DNA from: Chitinophagales bacterium
Lineage (GTDB): Bacteria > Bacteroidota > Bacteroidia > Chitinophagales > UBA8649
Direction: 5' to 3'
NCBI GenBank assembly: GCA_016777395.1
Contig: JADHRO010000082.1
Location: 1-8,577 of the forward strand
DNA length: 8,577 nt
In this document: positions 1 through 6,543 of the stretch, piece by piece
Layout of the letters: each line of letters starts with the position of its first letter
How positions within the stretch are numbered: position 1 is the stretch's first letter
Program-made: the position numbers and the translations under genes
The notes under the pieces: model-generated
Told to the model about the DNA's origin: nothing
Databases searched by the model: none
Seen by the model: only the letters and a program-made list of their open reading frames with translations

Positions 1-173
1 TAGCTGAAGATGAAAGTGACGGCATAACTTATAATGTGCAGTATTATGCAAAGACAATGGGGGATTATTTTGAGTACAGAGACCAATTTGCAGCCAAACT
101 TCAGCGCAAAGGAAAGGATTACTTTAAAGATAAGTTTGTGGCTTTTAGAACATTGTTAAAAGAGGTTGAGTAA
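1..173 (+). CDS. C-terminal end of an unidentified protein
   Basis: An open frame enters from the left edge (first full codon at base 3) and stops at TAA 171-173, giving the last 56 residues of a protein whose start lies outside the window. The piece is hydrophilic and rich in Lys, Asp, Glu, Tyr and Phe. It has no membrane segment and reads like a helical, soluble C-terminus ending in LLKEVE. I do not recognise the family. It lies 36 bases upstream of the small membrane protein gene on the same strand, so it may belong to the same transcription unit. Codon use and base composition look like the neighbours. That it is coding is fairly likely because the frame stays open to the edge and the composition is protein-like, but the function is unknown. 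Confidence 0.6.
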   Translation, partial: AEDESDGITYNVQYYAKTMGDYFEYRDQFAAKLQRKGKDYFKDKFVAFRTLLKEVE

Positions 174-209
174 ACCTACAATTCTGAACAAATTTTGTAA
201 TTTAGGACT

Positions 210-536
210 ATGCGATTTAAGATGTTTCATACAGAAAAACCAAGACGGTTTTCTTTTCATACCCGGTATTATGATGAGAAGAAACTTGCTACGGAAAATG
301 AAGTGTCCATAGAAAAAGGAAGTTTTTCTAAATTCAAAAGTAAGTATCGCACAAATCTTTTTGAAAAGCAGCATGCAGAAGAAGACTCAAAAAGACGTTT
401 TCTGTTGCTTTCTATTTTCTTTGGATTGCTTACGGTAATACTTATTGTTATGGGATACTACGTTTATGGCTCCATTCCTGGATTGGCCTTTTTGGTGGCA
501 GTTTTATTTTTACTCAAGAAAGCCTCTAATAAATAA
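210..536 (+). CDS. small two-helix membrane protein upstream of mutL
   Basis: A 108-residue protein of unknown function. Residues 1-60 are basic and polar and contain KPRRFSFHTRYYDEKK (10-25). I recall a similar K-P-R-x-F-x-x-x-x-R-Y-Y-D signature in short proteins next to mutL in other Bacteroidota, sometimes mislabelled riboflavin synthase beta subunit; nothing here resembles a riboflavin enzyme. The C-terminal part has two likely membrane helices, about 64-84 and 88-103, joined by a short Tyr/Gly/Pro turn and followed by KKASNK. With the long basic N-terminus, both ends probably face the cytoplasm. The start may be ATG 210 or the in-frame ATG at 222, which would place the KPR motif nearer the N-terminus. 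The stop is two bases from the mutL ATG, so the two are probably co-translated. No role in repair can be read from the sequence. Confidence 0.75.
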   Translation: MRFKMFHTEKPRRFSFHTRYYDEKKLATENEVSIEKGSFSKFKSKYRTNLFEKQHAEEDSKRRFLLLSIFFGLLTVILIVMGYYVYGSIPGLAFLVAVLFLLKKASNK

Positions 537-538
537 GT

Positions 539-2386
539 ATGACCAACGTTATTCAACTCTTACCTGATGCTATTGCTAATCAGATTGCGGCTGGAGAGGT
601 CATTCAGCGACCAGCAAGTATTGTTAAGGAATTAATGGAAAATGCGGTCGATGCCAATGCCAATAGCATTAAACTGATTGTTAAAAATGCGGGACGTACT
701 TTGGTACAAGTTATTGATGACGGAGACGGTATGTCTCCTGACGATGCTCGAATGAGTTTTGAAAAACACGCCACATCAAAAATCAAGAACATTGACGACT
801 TATATGGAATCATTACCAAAGGTTTCCGAGGAGAAGCTTTGGCGTCAATCGCGGCAATTGCGCAAGTTGAATTAAAGACCCGGCAAGACGGAGAGCCTCT
901 TGGTACGCAAATCAACATAGAAGGATCAAATATACAAAAACAAGAACCTTGTCAGGCACCAAGGGGAACATCTATAGCAGTAAAAAACATATTTTATAAT
1001 GTGCCAGCAAGGCGCCACTTTCTGAAAAGTGATAACGTTGAGACAAAACACATTATAGAAGAATTTTTTCGAATTGCTTTACCTCACCCAGAAGTTGCCT
1101 TTTCGTTAATTGTTAATGGTCATGAAATGTATCATGTTAAACCGGGCAACTTGCGTCAGCGGATTAGTGCCTTGTTTGGGGATAAATACAATGACAGACT
1201 AGTGCCCATAAATGAAGAAACGGACGTGGTAAGCATTGGGGGTTATATTGGCAAGCCAGACTCAGCAAAAAAAACTAGGGGCGAACAATATATTTTTGTC
1301 AATAAGCGGTTTATTAAAAGCAACTACTTAAACCATGCTATTTTTAAAGCGTATGAAGATGTAGTTACGAAGGATAAATTCCCGTTTTTTGTGCTTTTTA
1401 TGGAAATAGATCCGGCACGAATTGACATCAATGTCCATCCAAGTAAGCACGAGATTAAATTTGATGAAGAACACCTAATCTACACTTTTGTAAATGCGGC
1501 TTCTCGTCACGGCCTTGCTCAGTATAGTGTTACACCCACTTTGGATTTTGAGCAAGAAGACTCCTTCAACCAAATGGGGACATTTGGACAAAACGATAAG
1601 AATTTTGATCTTAATAAATCCGCAATGAGTTTTAGTAAGACAGATTTCCCGTTTTCAGCTAAAAACAAGCAAGGTGGCGATAAGTCCAACTTAGCGGATT
1701 GGAAGGAGCTTTATAAGATAAACACTGACCCGGATTCTCAATCCTTGGTGCAGCGGGTGAGCCAAATGAATCAAGAGCTACCATTAGAACAGGGTGCAAA
1801 ACACCAAAAACTCAAAGAGAAGGTAAGTGGACCATACCAGATTCATGCAAAGTATATTTTGTCACCTATAAAGTCTGGATATATTGTTTTTGATCAAAAT
1901 GCGATGCATCAGTGTATTTTATTTGAACGTTATCTACACACCCTAAGTGCCGGTGATCAATTAAGTCAAAAGCAGCTTTTTCCGCAAAACATTGACCTCC
2001 CTCCTCAGGATGCAGCAATCATGCGAGAAATTTTACCAGAAATCAATAATCTAGGCTTTGTTATTAGTGATTTTGGGGCAAATAGCTTTGTCATACATGG
2101 TTTCCCAGCAGATATTGATTGTAGCAATGAACGACAAATTATTGACGAATTTATTGAACAGTTTAAAATGGGCGCTGGGCTCGGTAAGTTTACGCGACGA
2201 GAAAATGTTGCCAAATCCTTGTCTTACACAGCTGCTATAAAAGCAGGAAAGGTCTTGAGTGCGCTTGAAATGCAAAATTTAATTGATGAGTTATTTGCTT
2301 GTGAAAACCCAAATAAAGCGCCAAACGGCAGAAGGACATTTGTTAGGTATGCAATAGAAGATTTAGAGAAGGCTTTTAATAAATAG
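539..2386 (+). CDS. mutL: DNA mismatch repair protein MutL
   Basis: MutL couples mismatch recognition by MutS to downstream excision; it is a cytoplasmic ATP-driven dimer. The 615 residues show the full family layout. The GHKL ATPase has ELMENAVDA (31-39, general base E31, Mg ligand N35), DDGDGM (60-65) and GFRGEAL (95-101). The transducer domain has the conserved lysine loop NVHPSKHEIKF (298-308, K303). A low-complexity linker covers about 330-430 and a C-terminal dimerisation domain starts near 431. QKQLFP (477-482) fits the beta-clamp motif Qxx(L/I)xP of MutL proteins. The endonuclease motif DQHA(x)2E(x)4E is degenerate: it reads DQNAMHQCILFE (452-463), and the late HGRP-type motif reads APNGRR. 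This suggests weak or absent nicking activity. The gene starts two bases after the stop of the small membrane protein and ends facing the hydrolase gene. Confidence 0.97.
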   Translation: MTNVIQLLPDAIANQIAAGEVIQRPASIVKELMENAVDANANSIKLIVKNAGRTLVQVIDDGDGMSPDDARMSFEKHATSKIKNIDDLYGIITKGFRGEALASIAAIAQVELKTRQDGEPLGTQINIEGSNIQKQEPCQAPRGTSIAVKNIFYNVPARRHFLKSDNVETKHIIEEFFRIALPHPEVAFSLIVNGHEMYHVKPGNLRQRISALFGDKYNDRLVPINEETDVVSIGGYIGKPDSAKKTRGEQYIFVNKRFIKSNYLNHAIFKAYEDVVTKDKFPFFVLFMEIDPARIDINVHPSKHEIKFDEEHLIYTFVNAASRHGLAQYSVTPTLDFEQEDSFNQMGTFGQNDKNFDLNKSAMSFSKTDFPFSAKNKQGGDKSNLADWKELYKINTDPDSQSLVQRVSQMNQELPLEQGAKHQKLKEKVSGPYQIHAKYILSPIKSGYIVFDQNAMHQCILFERYLHTLSAGDQLSQKQLFPQNIDLPPQDAAIMREILPEINNLGFVISDFGANSFVIHGFPADIDCSNERQIIDEFIEQFKMGAGLGKFTRRENVAKSLSYTAAIKAGKVLSALEMQNLIDELFACENPNKAPNGRRTFVRYAIEDLEKAFNK

Positions 2387-2402
2387 CTCTTGCTAGAACA
2401 AA

Positions 2403-2424
2403 AGTGCCATCACTAGGTTTTTTT
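2403..2424 (+). terminator. weak candidate terminator after mutL
   Basis: A short inverted repeat AGTG (2403-2406) / CACT (2411-2414), with a four-base loop, is followed after three bases by seven Ts (2418-2424). It lies in the 50-base gap between the converging mutL and hydrolase genes. The stem is only four base pairs, so it would be a poor intrinsic terminator. The position and the T run are the main support. Confidence 0.25.
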
Positions 2425-2436
2425 AGAAGTAAAACA

Positions 2437-3321
2437 CTATTTATTTTCTTTCATCCACCTTACAATTGCTGGAAAATGATCTCTAGGAGCATCTTTATGG
2501 CTCAACATATCAATATGCCCATAGTCATTTAGAAAACCAGACTCCTTCGCCAAATACCAATAGTCTTTCTTTGCGTTTTTAACTTCATTCATCAAGCACT
2601 TTATGTCTTTGGGGTGTCCTAATAGGGTATCATTTTTACCCGCCACAAACAACAACGGAGGGAGGGCTTTTGTCTCAAGTACCTTTCCATAATCAAAACC
2701 ATCTTTATTGTCTTTCCAGGCACTGCCAACCTTAATCCACTTATTAATTTGTTTGTAATGATTGATCGGCTCCTCATCTGAACCTATACCAAGTTTGGTA
2801 GCGGGAAAATAGCCAAAAATAGGGTTAAGTATTTTCCCTAAGAAATACCAACCGAGTCTTAGTTTTCTAAAATAATCCCAGTTTCGGACACTAATCCATC
2901 TTTTTACTCCAAAAAACACAGTATTCACGAACGGGTGATCAAATCGTGCCATATAAGCCAACAAAAGAACACCCCCCCATGAATGTGCCGCAGCGTATAC
3001 TGGTACGTCCCCCTTTATTTCCTTAATTTTTAAAAGGCTTAAGGGGATGTCTGTTTTAATAACATCAACTTGCCCATATAAACTTCTTTTACTCATTTTT
3101 GGGATACTTTCACCCCTTCCCTGCATGTCTAAAACGAAAACATCATACCCTTGTTTAGCTAAAAAAGGGGCGTAACCTTTGAGGTTTTTGGAATAGAAAA
3201 TCTTACCATTTTCCATGGATCCATGAAGCAAGAATACGGGCGGACCATCCGGGTTTTCGAAGATTCTTTTAAGATGTAACGCTCCCCCTTCAAAGGGAAT
3301 ATAAAGAGATGCTAATTGCAT
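2437..3321 (-). CDS. alpha/beta-hydrolase (serine hydrolase, lipase/esterase-like)
   Basis: A 294-residue single-domain alpha/beta-hydrolase. The oxyanion-hole motif is HGSMENG (33-39), the nucleophile elbow is AHSWGG (112-117, Ser114), the acid is probably Asp231 in AGKND, and the base is His269 in YGHIDML. DMQGRGES (65-72) is the usual strand-4 region, and residues 136-185 look like a lid with many aromatics. All triad residues are present, so it should be active. Such enzymes cleave esters, often of lipids, but the substrate cannot be read here. There is no clear signal peptide, so it is probably cytoplasmic. It runs opposite to its neighbours, converging on mutL (50-base gap) and diverging from murA, so it is probably a single-gene unit. 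The codons for Trp115-Gly117 contain a run of seven Gs. Confidence 0.88.
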   Translation of the reverse strand: MQLASLYIPFEGGALHLKRIFENPDGPPVFLLHGSMENGKIFYSKNLKGYAPFLAKQGYDVFVLDMQGRGESIPKMSKRSLYGQVDVIKTDIPLSLLKIKEIKGDVPVYAAAHSWGGVLLLAYMARFDHPFVNTVFFGVKRWISVRNWDYFRKLRLGWYFLGKILNPIFGYFPATKLGIGSDEEPINHYKQINKWIKVGSAWKDNKDGFDYGKVLETKALPPLLFVAGKNDTLLGHPKDIKCLMNEVKNAKKDYWYLAKESGFLNDYGHIDMLSHKDAPRDHFPAIVRWMKENK

Positions 3322-3468
3322 GGTTTGTAAAAATACTTTTTTCTTTTGGTTTTTCCCTGCCTAGTATTGCCTACACTTCACAATGTATATGCTCACTATT
3401 AAGGTGGGGATTCTTACTTTCTCGATAATTATTTTTTTAAGTTTAGCTTTAAATAATAAATCTATAGC
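3322..3468. promoter_or_regulatory. divergent intergenic region, hydrolase / murA
   Basis: These 147 AT-rich bases separate two genes that start away from each other, so both promoters should lie here. On the plus strand TAAGTTTA (3438-3445) matches the Bacteroidota -7 consensus TAnnTTTG except for the last base and sits 23 bases before the murA ATG. I find no convincing -33 TTG at the right distance. On the minus strand, nothing better than a partial match is visible. No strong ribosome binding site precedes either gene, which is normal for this phylum. Confidence 0.4.
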
Positions 3469-4776
3469 ATGAAGGATCAGTTTGAAGTAATTGGAGGGAA
3501 GTCTTTAAAAGGCGATATTACACCTCAAGGCGCAAAGAATGAAGCTCTGCAAGTGCTGTGTGCTCCACTGTTAACTGCCGAAAAAGTTGAAATGCACAAC
3601 CTCCCCGATATACGGGATGTTAATTTTCTGATAGAACTACTTAAAGAACTGGGCGTAAAAGTTGAAAAACTTGGGGCAGGCAGCTATTGTTTTCAGGCGG
3701 ATGAAGTCAATTTGGATTACTTGTTGAGCGACGCATTTAAGAAAAGAGCAAGTTCGCTGAGGGGTTCTGTAATGATCATGGGTCCGCTGTTGGCCCGATT
3801 CAAAAAAGCATATATCCCCAAACCAGGCGGTGATAAAATTGGCGCCCGCCCCTTAGATACACACTTTTTAGGTTTTCAAAAACTGGGAGCCGAGTTCTCG
3901 TACAATCAAGACGACAACTTTTACACGGTAAAAGCAGAGAATTTACAGGGGACCTATATGTTAATGAATGAACCCTCCGTGACGGGTACAGCAAATGTTG
4001 TTATGGCTGCTGTTATGGCTAAAGGACATACAACAATTTATAATGCAGCGTGTGAGCCTTACCTCCAACAATTATGCTCGATGCTAAATAGTATGGGCGC
4101 TAAAATCCAAGGAGTAGGAAGTAATTTATTGGAAATCGATGGAGTAAGTGAATTGGGTGGATGCACCCATACTTTGCTGCCAGACTTTATAGAGGTCGGT
4201 TCTTTTATTGGTTTGGCAGCTGCCACCCAATCGGAGTTAACAATTAAAAATTGCCGTATCGATAAACTTGGACCCATACCGGATGTCTTTAAACGGCTAG
4301 GTATACAGCTCGAATATAGAGGAGATGACATCCATGTTCCCGCTCAAAAAAATTACGAAATTCAACGAATGATTGACGGTTCGATTCCAACAATCTATGA
4401 CGCTCCATGGCCTGGGTTCACTCCCGATTTAATATCAATCATCTTGGTTGCTGCTATTCAAGCAAAAGGAAGTGTATTGATTCATCAAAAAATGTTTGAC
4501 GCCCGCCTGTTTTTTATTGATAAGTTGAAAGATATGGGTGCTCAGATTATATTGTGTGATCCTCACCGAGCGACAGTAATCGGAATTGATCGTAAGTATA
4601 AGTTAAGAGGTATTCAAATGAGCAGTCCAGACATTCGAGCAGGTGTTGCCCTGCTTATAGCTGCGATGTCAGCTGAGGGTAAAAGTGTGATTTCTAATAT
4701 CCATCAGATTGATAGGGGCTACCAAAACATCGATGGGCGATTAAATGCCTTGGGTGCAAGTATTAAACGTCTGTAG
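3469..4776 (+). CDS. murA: UDP-N-acetylglucosamine 1-carboxyvinyltransferase
   Basis: MurA transfers the enolpyruvyl group of phosphoenolpyruvate to UDP-GlcNAc, the first committed step of peptidoglycan synthesis, in the cytoplasm. At 435 residues it is close to the family length of about 420 and covers the whole inside-out alpha/beta barrel. Conserved sites include GAKN (21-24; K23 and N24 match E. coli K22/N23), PWPGFTPD (313-320, D320 matching D305), SSPDIRAG (385-392) and DRGYQNIDGRLNALGA (415-430, R416 matching R397). The active-site loop reads KPGGDKIGARP (118-128): the catalytic Cys115 of E. coli is replaced by Asp122. Asp supports catalysis but cannot be alkylated by fosfomycin. The gene begins at ATG 3469 after a 147-base divergent gap and ends three bases from the queG stop. 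Confidence 0.97.
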   Translation: MKDQFEVIGGKSLKGDITPQGAKNEALQVLCAPLLTAEKVEMHNLPDIRDVNFLIELLKELGVKVEKLGAGSYCFQADEVNLDYLLSDAFKKRASSLRGSVMIMGPLLARFKKAYIPKPGGDKIGARPLDTHFLGFQKLGAEFSYNQDDNFYTVKAENLQGTYMLMNEPSVTGTANVVMAAVMAKGHTTIYNAACEPYLQQLCSMLNSMGAKIQGVGSNLLEIDGVSELGGCTHTLLPDFIEVGSFIGLAAATQSELTIKNCRIDKLGPIPDVFKRLGIQLEYRGDDIHVPAQKNYEIQRMIDGSIPTIYDAPWPGFTPDLISIILVAAIQAKGSVLIHQKMFDARLFFIDKLKDMGAQIILCDPHRATVIGIDRKYKLRGIQMSSPDIRAGVALLIAAMSAEGKSVISNIHQIDRGYQNIDGRLNALGASIKRL

Positions 4777-4779
4777 CAC

Positions 4780-5709
4780 CTATGTCTTTTTTAAAAACTC
4801 AATATTCCTTTTCAAGCCCGCAAATTTTGTTCGCTTTACCGCGCTGCCTTCAAATAATTTAGTGAATACTTCTTCTGTAATTTCCTCCCATTCTTGCCGG
4901 TCTTTTCGCAGAAGTTCTTCTTTAGGGTTAAATTGAGGTTCTTGATGATTTTTTGATTTTGCATTAATCGGGCAAACTTCTTGACAGATATCACAGCCAT
5001 ACATCCAATCTTTCATTTTACCTTTAAACTGACTAGGGATCTTATCTTTTAGTTCAATGGTTAAATAAGAAATACATTTACTAGCATCCATTTGATAGGG
5101 TGCATAAATAGCATCAGTCGGGCAAGCATCAATGCATTTAGTACAACTACCGCAGTGGTCTTGCACAGGGCCATCATAATCTAATTCTAAATCTAGAATT
5201 AACTCAGCTAAAAAAAAGTAGGAACCTTTCCGTTTGGTTAACAGCAAGGTGTTTTTACCTATCCACCCTAAACCACTTTTTTGCGCCCACACCCGTTCCA
5301 TCACAGGTGCACTATCTACAAAAGCGCGCCCATCCACCTCACCTATTTCTTCTTGAACAAATTTGAGCAAGGCTTTTAGCTTTTTACGCACCACTTTATG
5401 GTAATCTCTTCCATAGGCATACTTGGAAATCTTAGGTGCTTTGGGATCTTCTTGTGTTGTTTCGGTGTAGTAGTTATAACTCAGCGATATGACGGATTTT
5501 GCACCGGGCACAAGTTTTCTTGGGTCTGTCCGCACATCAAAATGATTGGCCATATAAGCCATTTCTCCCTGATGATTATTATTCAGCCAAGCTTCTAGTT
5601 TTTTGGCCTCATCATCAAGAAATTCAGCCTTGGAAACACCAACTTCTTCAAACCCTAAATCGTGGGCTTTCTGTTTAATGACTTGTGTGTTTTTATAGGC
5701 GTTTTCCAA
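4780..5709 (-). CDS. queG: epoxyqueuosine reductase
   Basis: QueG reduces epoxyqueuosine to queuosine in the wobble base of tRNAs with GUN anticodons, using cobalamin and two [4Fe-4S] clusters. Numbered from the TTG at 5709 (309 residues), the protein has KSVISLSYNYYT in the N-terminal catalytic part, the FVDSAPVMER motif with the likely proton donor Asp132, and GWIGKNTLL. A ferredoxin-like domain follows, with Cys186, 189, 192 and 196, then Cys212 and Cys239, 242 and 246. The tail AGLKRNIEFL is typical. An in-frame ATG at 5865 would add 52 residues with one membrane helix. I prefer TTG 5709 because family similarity begins just after it (NTQVIKQKAHDLGF) and a perfect TAnnTTTG motif lies inside the extension. 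The start is inferred; the function is not in doubt. The gene faces murA with a three-base gap. Confidence 0.93.
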   Translation of the reverse strand: MENAYKNTQVIKQKAHDLGFEEVGVSKAEFLDDEAKKLEAWLNNNHQGEMAYMANHFDVRTDPRKLVPGAKSVISLSYNYYTETTQEDPKAPKISKYAYGRDYHKVVRKKLKALLKFVQEEIGEVDGRAFVDSAPVMERVWAQKSGLGWIGKNTLLLTKRKGSYFFLAELILDLELDYDGPVQDHCGSCTKCIDACPTDAIYAPYQMDASKCISYLTIELKDKIPSQFKGKMKDWMYGCDICQEVCPINAKSKNHQEPQFNPKEELLRKDRQEWEEITEEVFTKLFEGSAVKRTKFAGLKRNIEFLKKT

Positions 5710-5738
5710 GAGAAATAAATAACTAATTAGCAATAGGC

Positions 5739-5746
5739 CAAAGATA
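5739..5746 (-). promoter_or_regulatory. candidate -7 promoter element for queG
   Basis: On the minus strand these bases read TATCTTTG, a perfect match to the Bacteroidota -7 consensus TAnnTTTG and identical to the element in front of grpE. Transcription would start around 5732-5734, about 24 bases before the TTG at 5709. I see no clear -33 TTG. The same bases would encode part of an Ile/Phe/Gly-rich helix if queG began at 5865, so the match could partly reflect that codon choice. Confidence 0.45.
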
Positions 5747-5915
5747 ATAATCAAGATTTGTAAGACTATTGGAAAGGTAAAATACTTTTTACTTGAGCCA
5801 TTTTTGCTTAAAAAAGGGAGGTTTATATACTTTTCCGCCGGTATTTTTCGAGGGATGTCAACCAAAGGACAGTATAAAACGAATTTTTTAGGACAGAATG
5901 TCAGAAAAAATACGG

Positions 5916-5930
5916 TGGCAAACTTTTTGT
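5916..5930 (+). promoter_or_regulatory. sigma-54-like -24/-12 element upstream of grpE
   Basis: TGGCAA (5916-5921), five bases, then TTGT (5927-5930) resembles the sigma-54 consensus TGGCAC-N5-TTGC with the correct spacing of the GG and GC elements. The last position of each half is off consensus. It lies just upstream of the TATCTTTG element. It may be real or a chance match; no activator binding site was recognised. Confidence 0.3.
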
Positions 5931-5935
5931 CGAGC

Positions 5936-5943
5936 TATCTTTG
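5936..5943 (+). promoter_or_regulatory. -7 promoter element for grpE-dnaJ
   Basis: TATCTTTG matches the Bacteroidota primary-sigma -7 consensus TAnnTTTG exactly and is followed by CAC. It ends 16 bases before the ATG at 5960, so the mRNA leader would be only about ten bases. This position supports ATG 5960 as the grpE start. A -33 TTG at standard spacing is not evident. No CIRCE-type inverted repeat is present. Confidence 0.6.
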
Positions 5944-5959
5944 CACAAATTTTAGTAAA

Positions 5960-6508
5960 ATGACAGAGAAGGATAAAGAGAGTATCGAAGAGCAAGATCT
6001 TAATACGAGCGAAGACGCTCAAGAGGAGGGCGAAAAAGAGACGGTTGTAGCGCCTAAAAATGAGTTAGAAGACATAAGCAATCAGTTAACAGAGCAAAAG
6101 GAAAAGTACTTGCGCTTATTTGCAGACTTTGATAATTACAAGAAGAGAACGGCTAAGGAGCGTTTAGATTTATTGAACACTGCTGGCAGGGATATTATTC
6201 TAAGTGTCATTCCGGTTATTGATGATTTTGAAAGAGCTATTGCTGTCGCTGAAAAGGCGACTGAAGTAGATTCTGTGAAAGAGGGAATGGAGCTCATCAA
6301 GAATAAAATGTTTAATGTGTTGCAGCAAAGGGGAATAAATGTAATGGAGTCGGTTGGAGAGCCGTTTGATGCTGAGCGACATGAAGCAATTACGGAAATA
6401 CCCGCACCGAGCGAAGAGATGAAGGGAAAAGTTATTGATGAAGTGGAAAAGGGGTATACGATGAACAATAAAATTATCCGTTACGCAAAAGTTGTAGTGG
6501 GCAAATAA
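5960..6508 (+). CDS. grpE: nucleotide exchange factor GrpE (DnaK co-chaperone)
   Basis: GrpE is a homodimer that releases ADP from DnaK so that substrate can leave and the chaperone cycle can restart. From ATG 5960 the protein has 182 residues. Residues 1-33 are acidic and disordered, and about 34-75 form the long dimer helix with YLRLFADFDNYKKR (50-63). The four-helix region follows with PVIDDFERAI (85-94) and a GMELIKNKM helix (109-117). The C-terminal beta domain has GEPFDAERHEAI (133-144), EKGY (163-166) and KIIRYAKVVVGK. The frame is open upstream to an ATG at 5804, but the extra 52 residues do not resemble GrpE and would span the promoter. The gene lies 35 bases before dnaJ and is probably in one operon with it. 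dnaK is not in the window. Confidence 0.96.
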   Translation: MTEKDKESIEEQDLNTSEDAQEEGEKETVVAPKNELEDISNQLTEQKEKYLRLFADFDNYKKRTAKERLDLLNTAGRDIILSVIPVIDDFERAIAVAEKATEVDSVKEGMELIKNKMFNVLQQRGINVMESVGEPFDAERHEAITEIPAPSEEMKGKVIDEVEKGYTMNNKIIRYAKVVVGK

Positions 6509-6529
6509 AACATGTATTTAAGTATGCAT

Positions 6530-6535
6530 AAGGGG
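6530..6535 (+). promoter_or_regulatory. G-rich ribosome binding site candidate for dnaJ
   Basis: AAGGGG lies eight bases before the dnaJ ATG at 6544, in the 35-base gap after grpE. It is one of the few Shine-Dalgarno-like stretches near a start in this window. It would give an internal gene of the operon its own initiation signal. Confidence 0.4.
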
Positions 6536-6543
6536 TAAATAAT

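Noticed and set aside
604..918. Open frame on the minus strand inside mutL (104 codons)
   Set aside because: It lies wholly over the conserved ATPase domain of mutL, matches no family I know and has no start context; it is a by-product of the codon pattern of mutL.
3438..3457. TTTAAG / CTTTAAA near-palindrome before murA
   Set aside because: The arms do not match exactly and such AT-rich near-repeats are expected by chance here.
5804..5959. N-terminal extension of grpE starting at ATG 5804
   Set aside because: The 52 added residues lack any similarity to GrpE and include the TATCTTTG promoter element; ATG 5960 gives a normal 182-residue GrpE.
5880..5960. Searched for a CIRCE operator (TTAGCACTC-N9-GAGTGCTAA) upstream of grpE
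   Set aside because: No such inverted repeat is present, and no hrcA lies next to the operon.
6512..6538. Eight-codon open frame (MYLSMHKG) between grpE and dnaJ, ending five bases before dnaJ
   Set aside because: It is too short to judge, with no regulatory codon pattern; its AAGGGG is better explained as the ribosome binding site of dnaJ.
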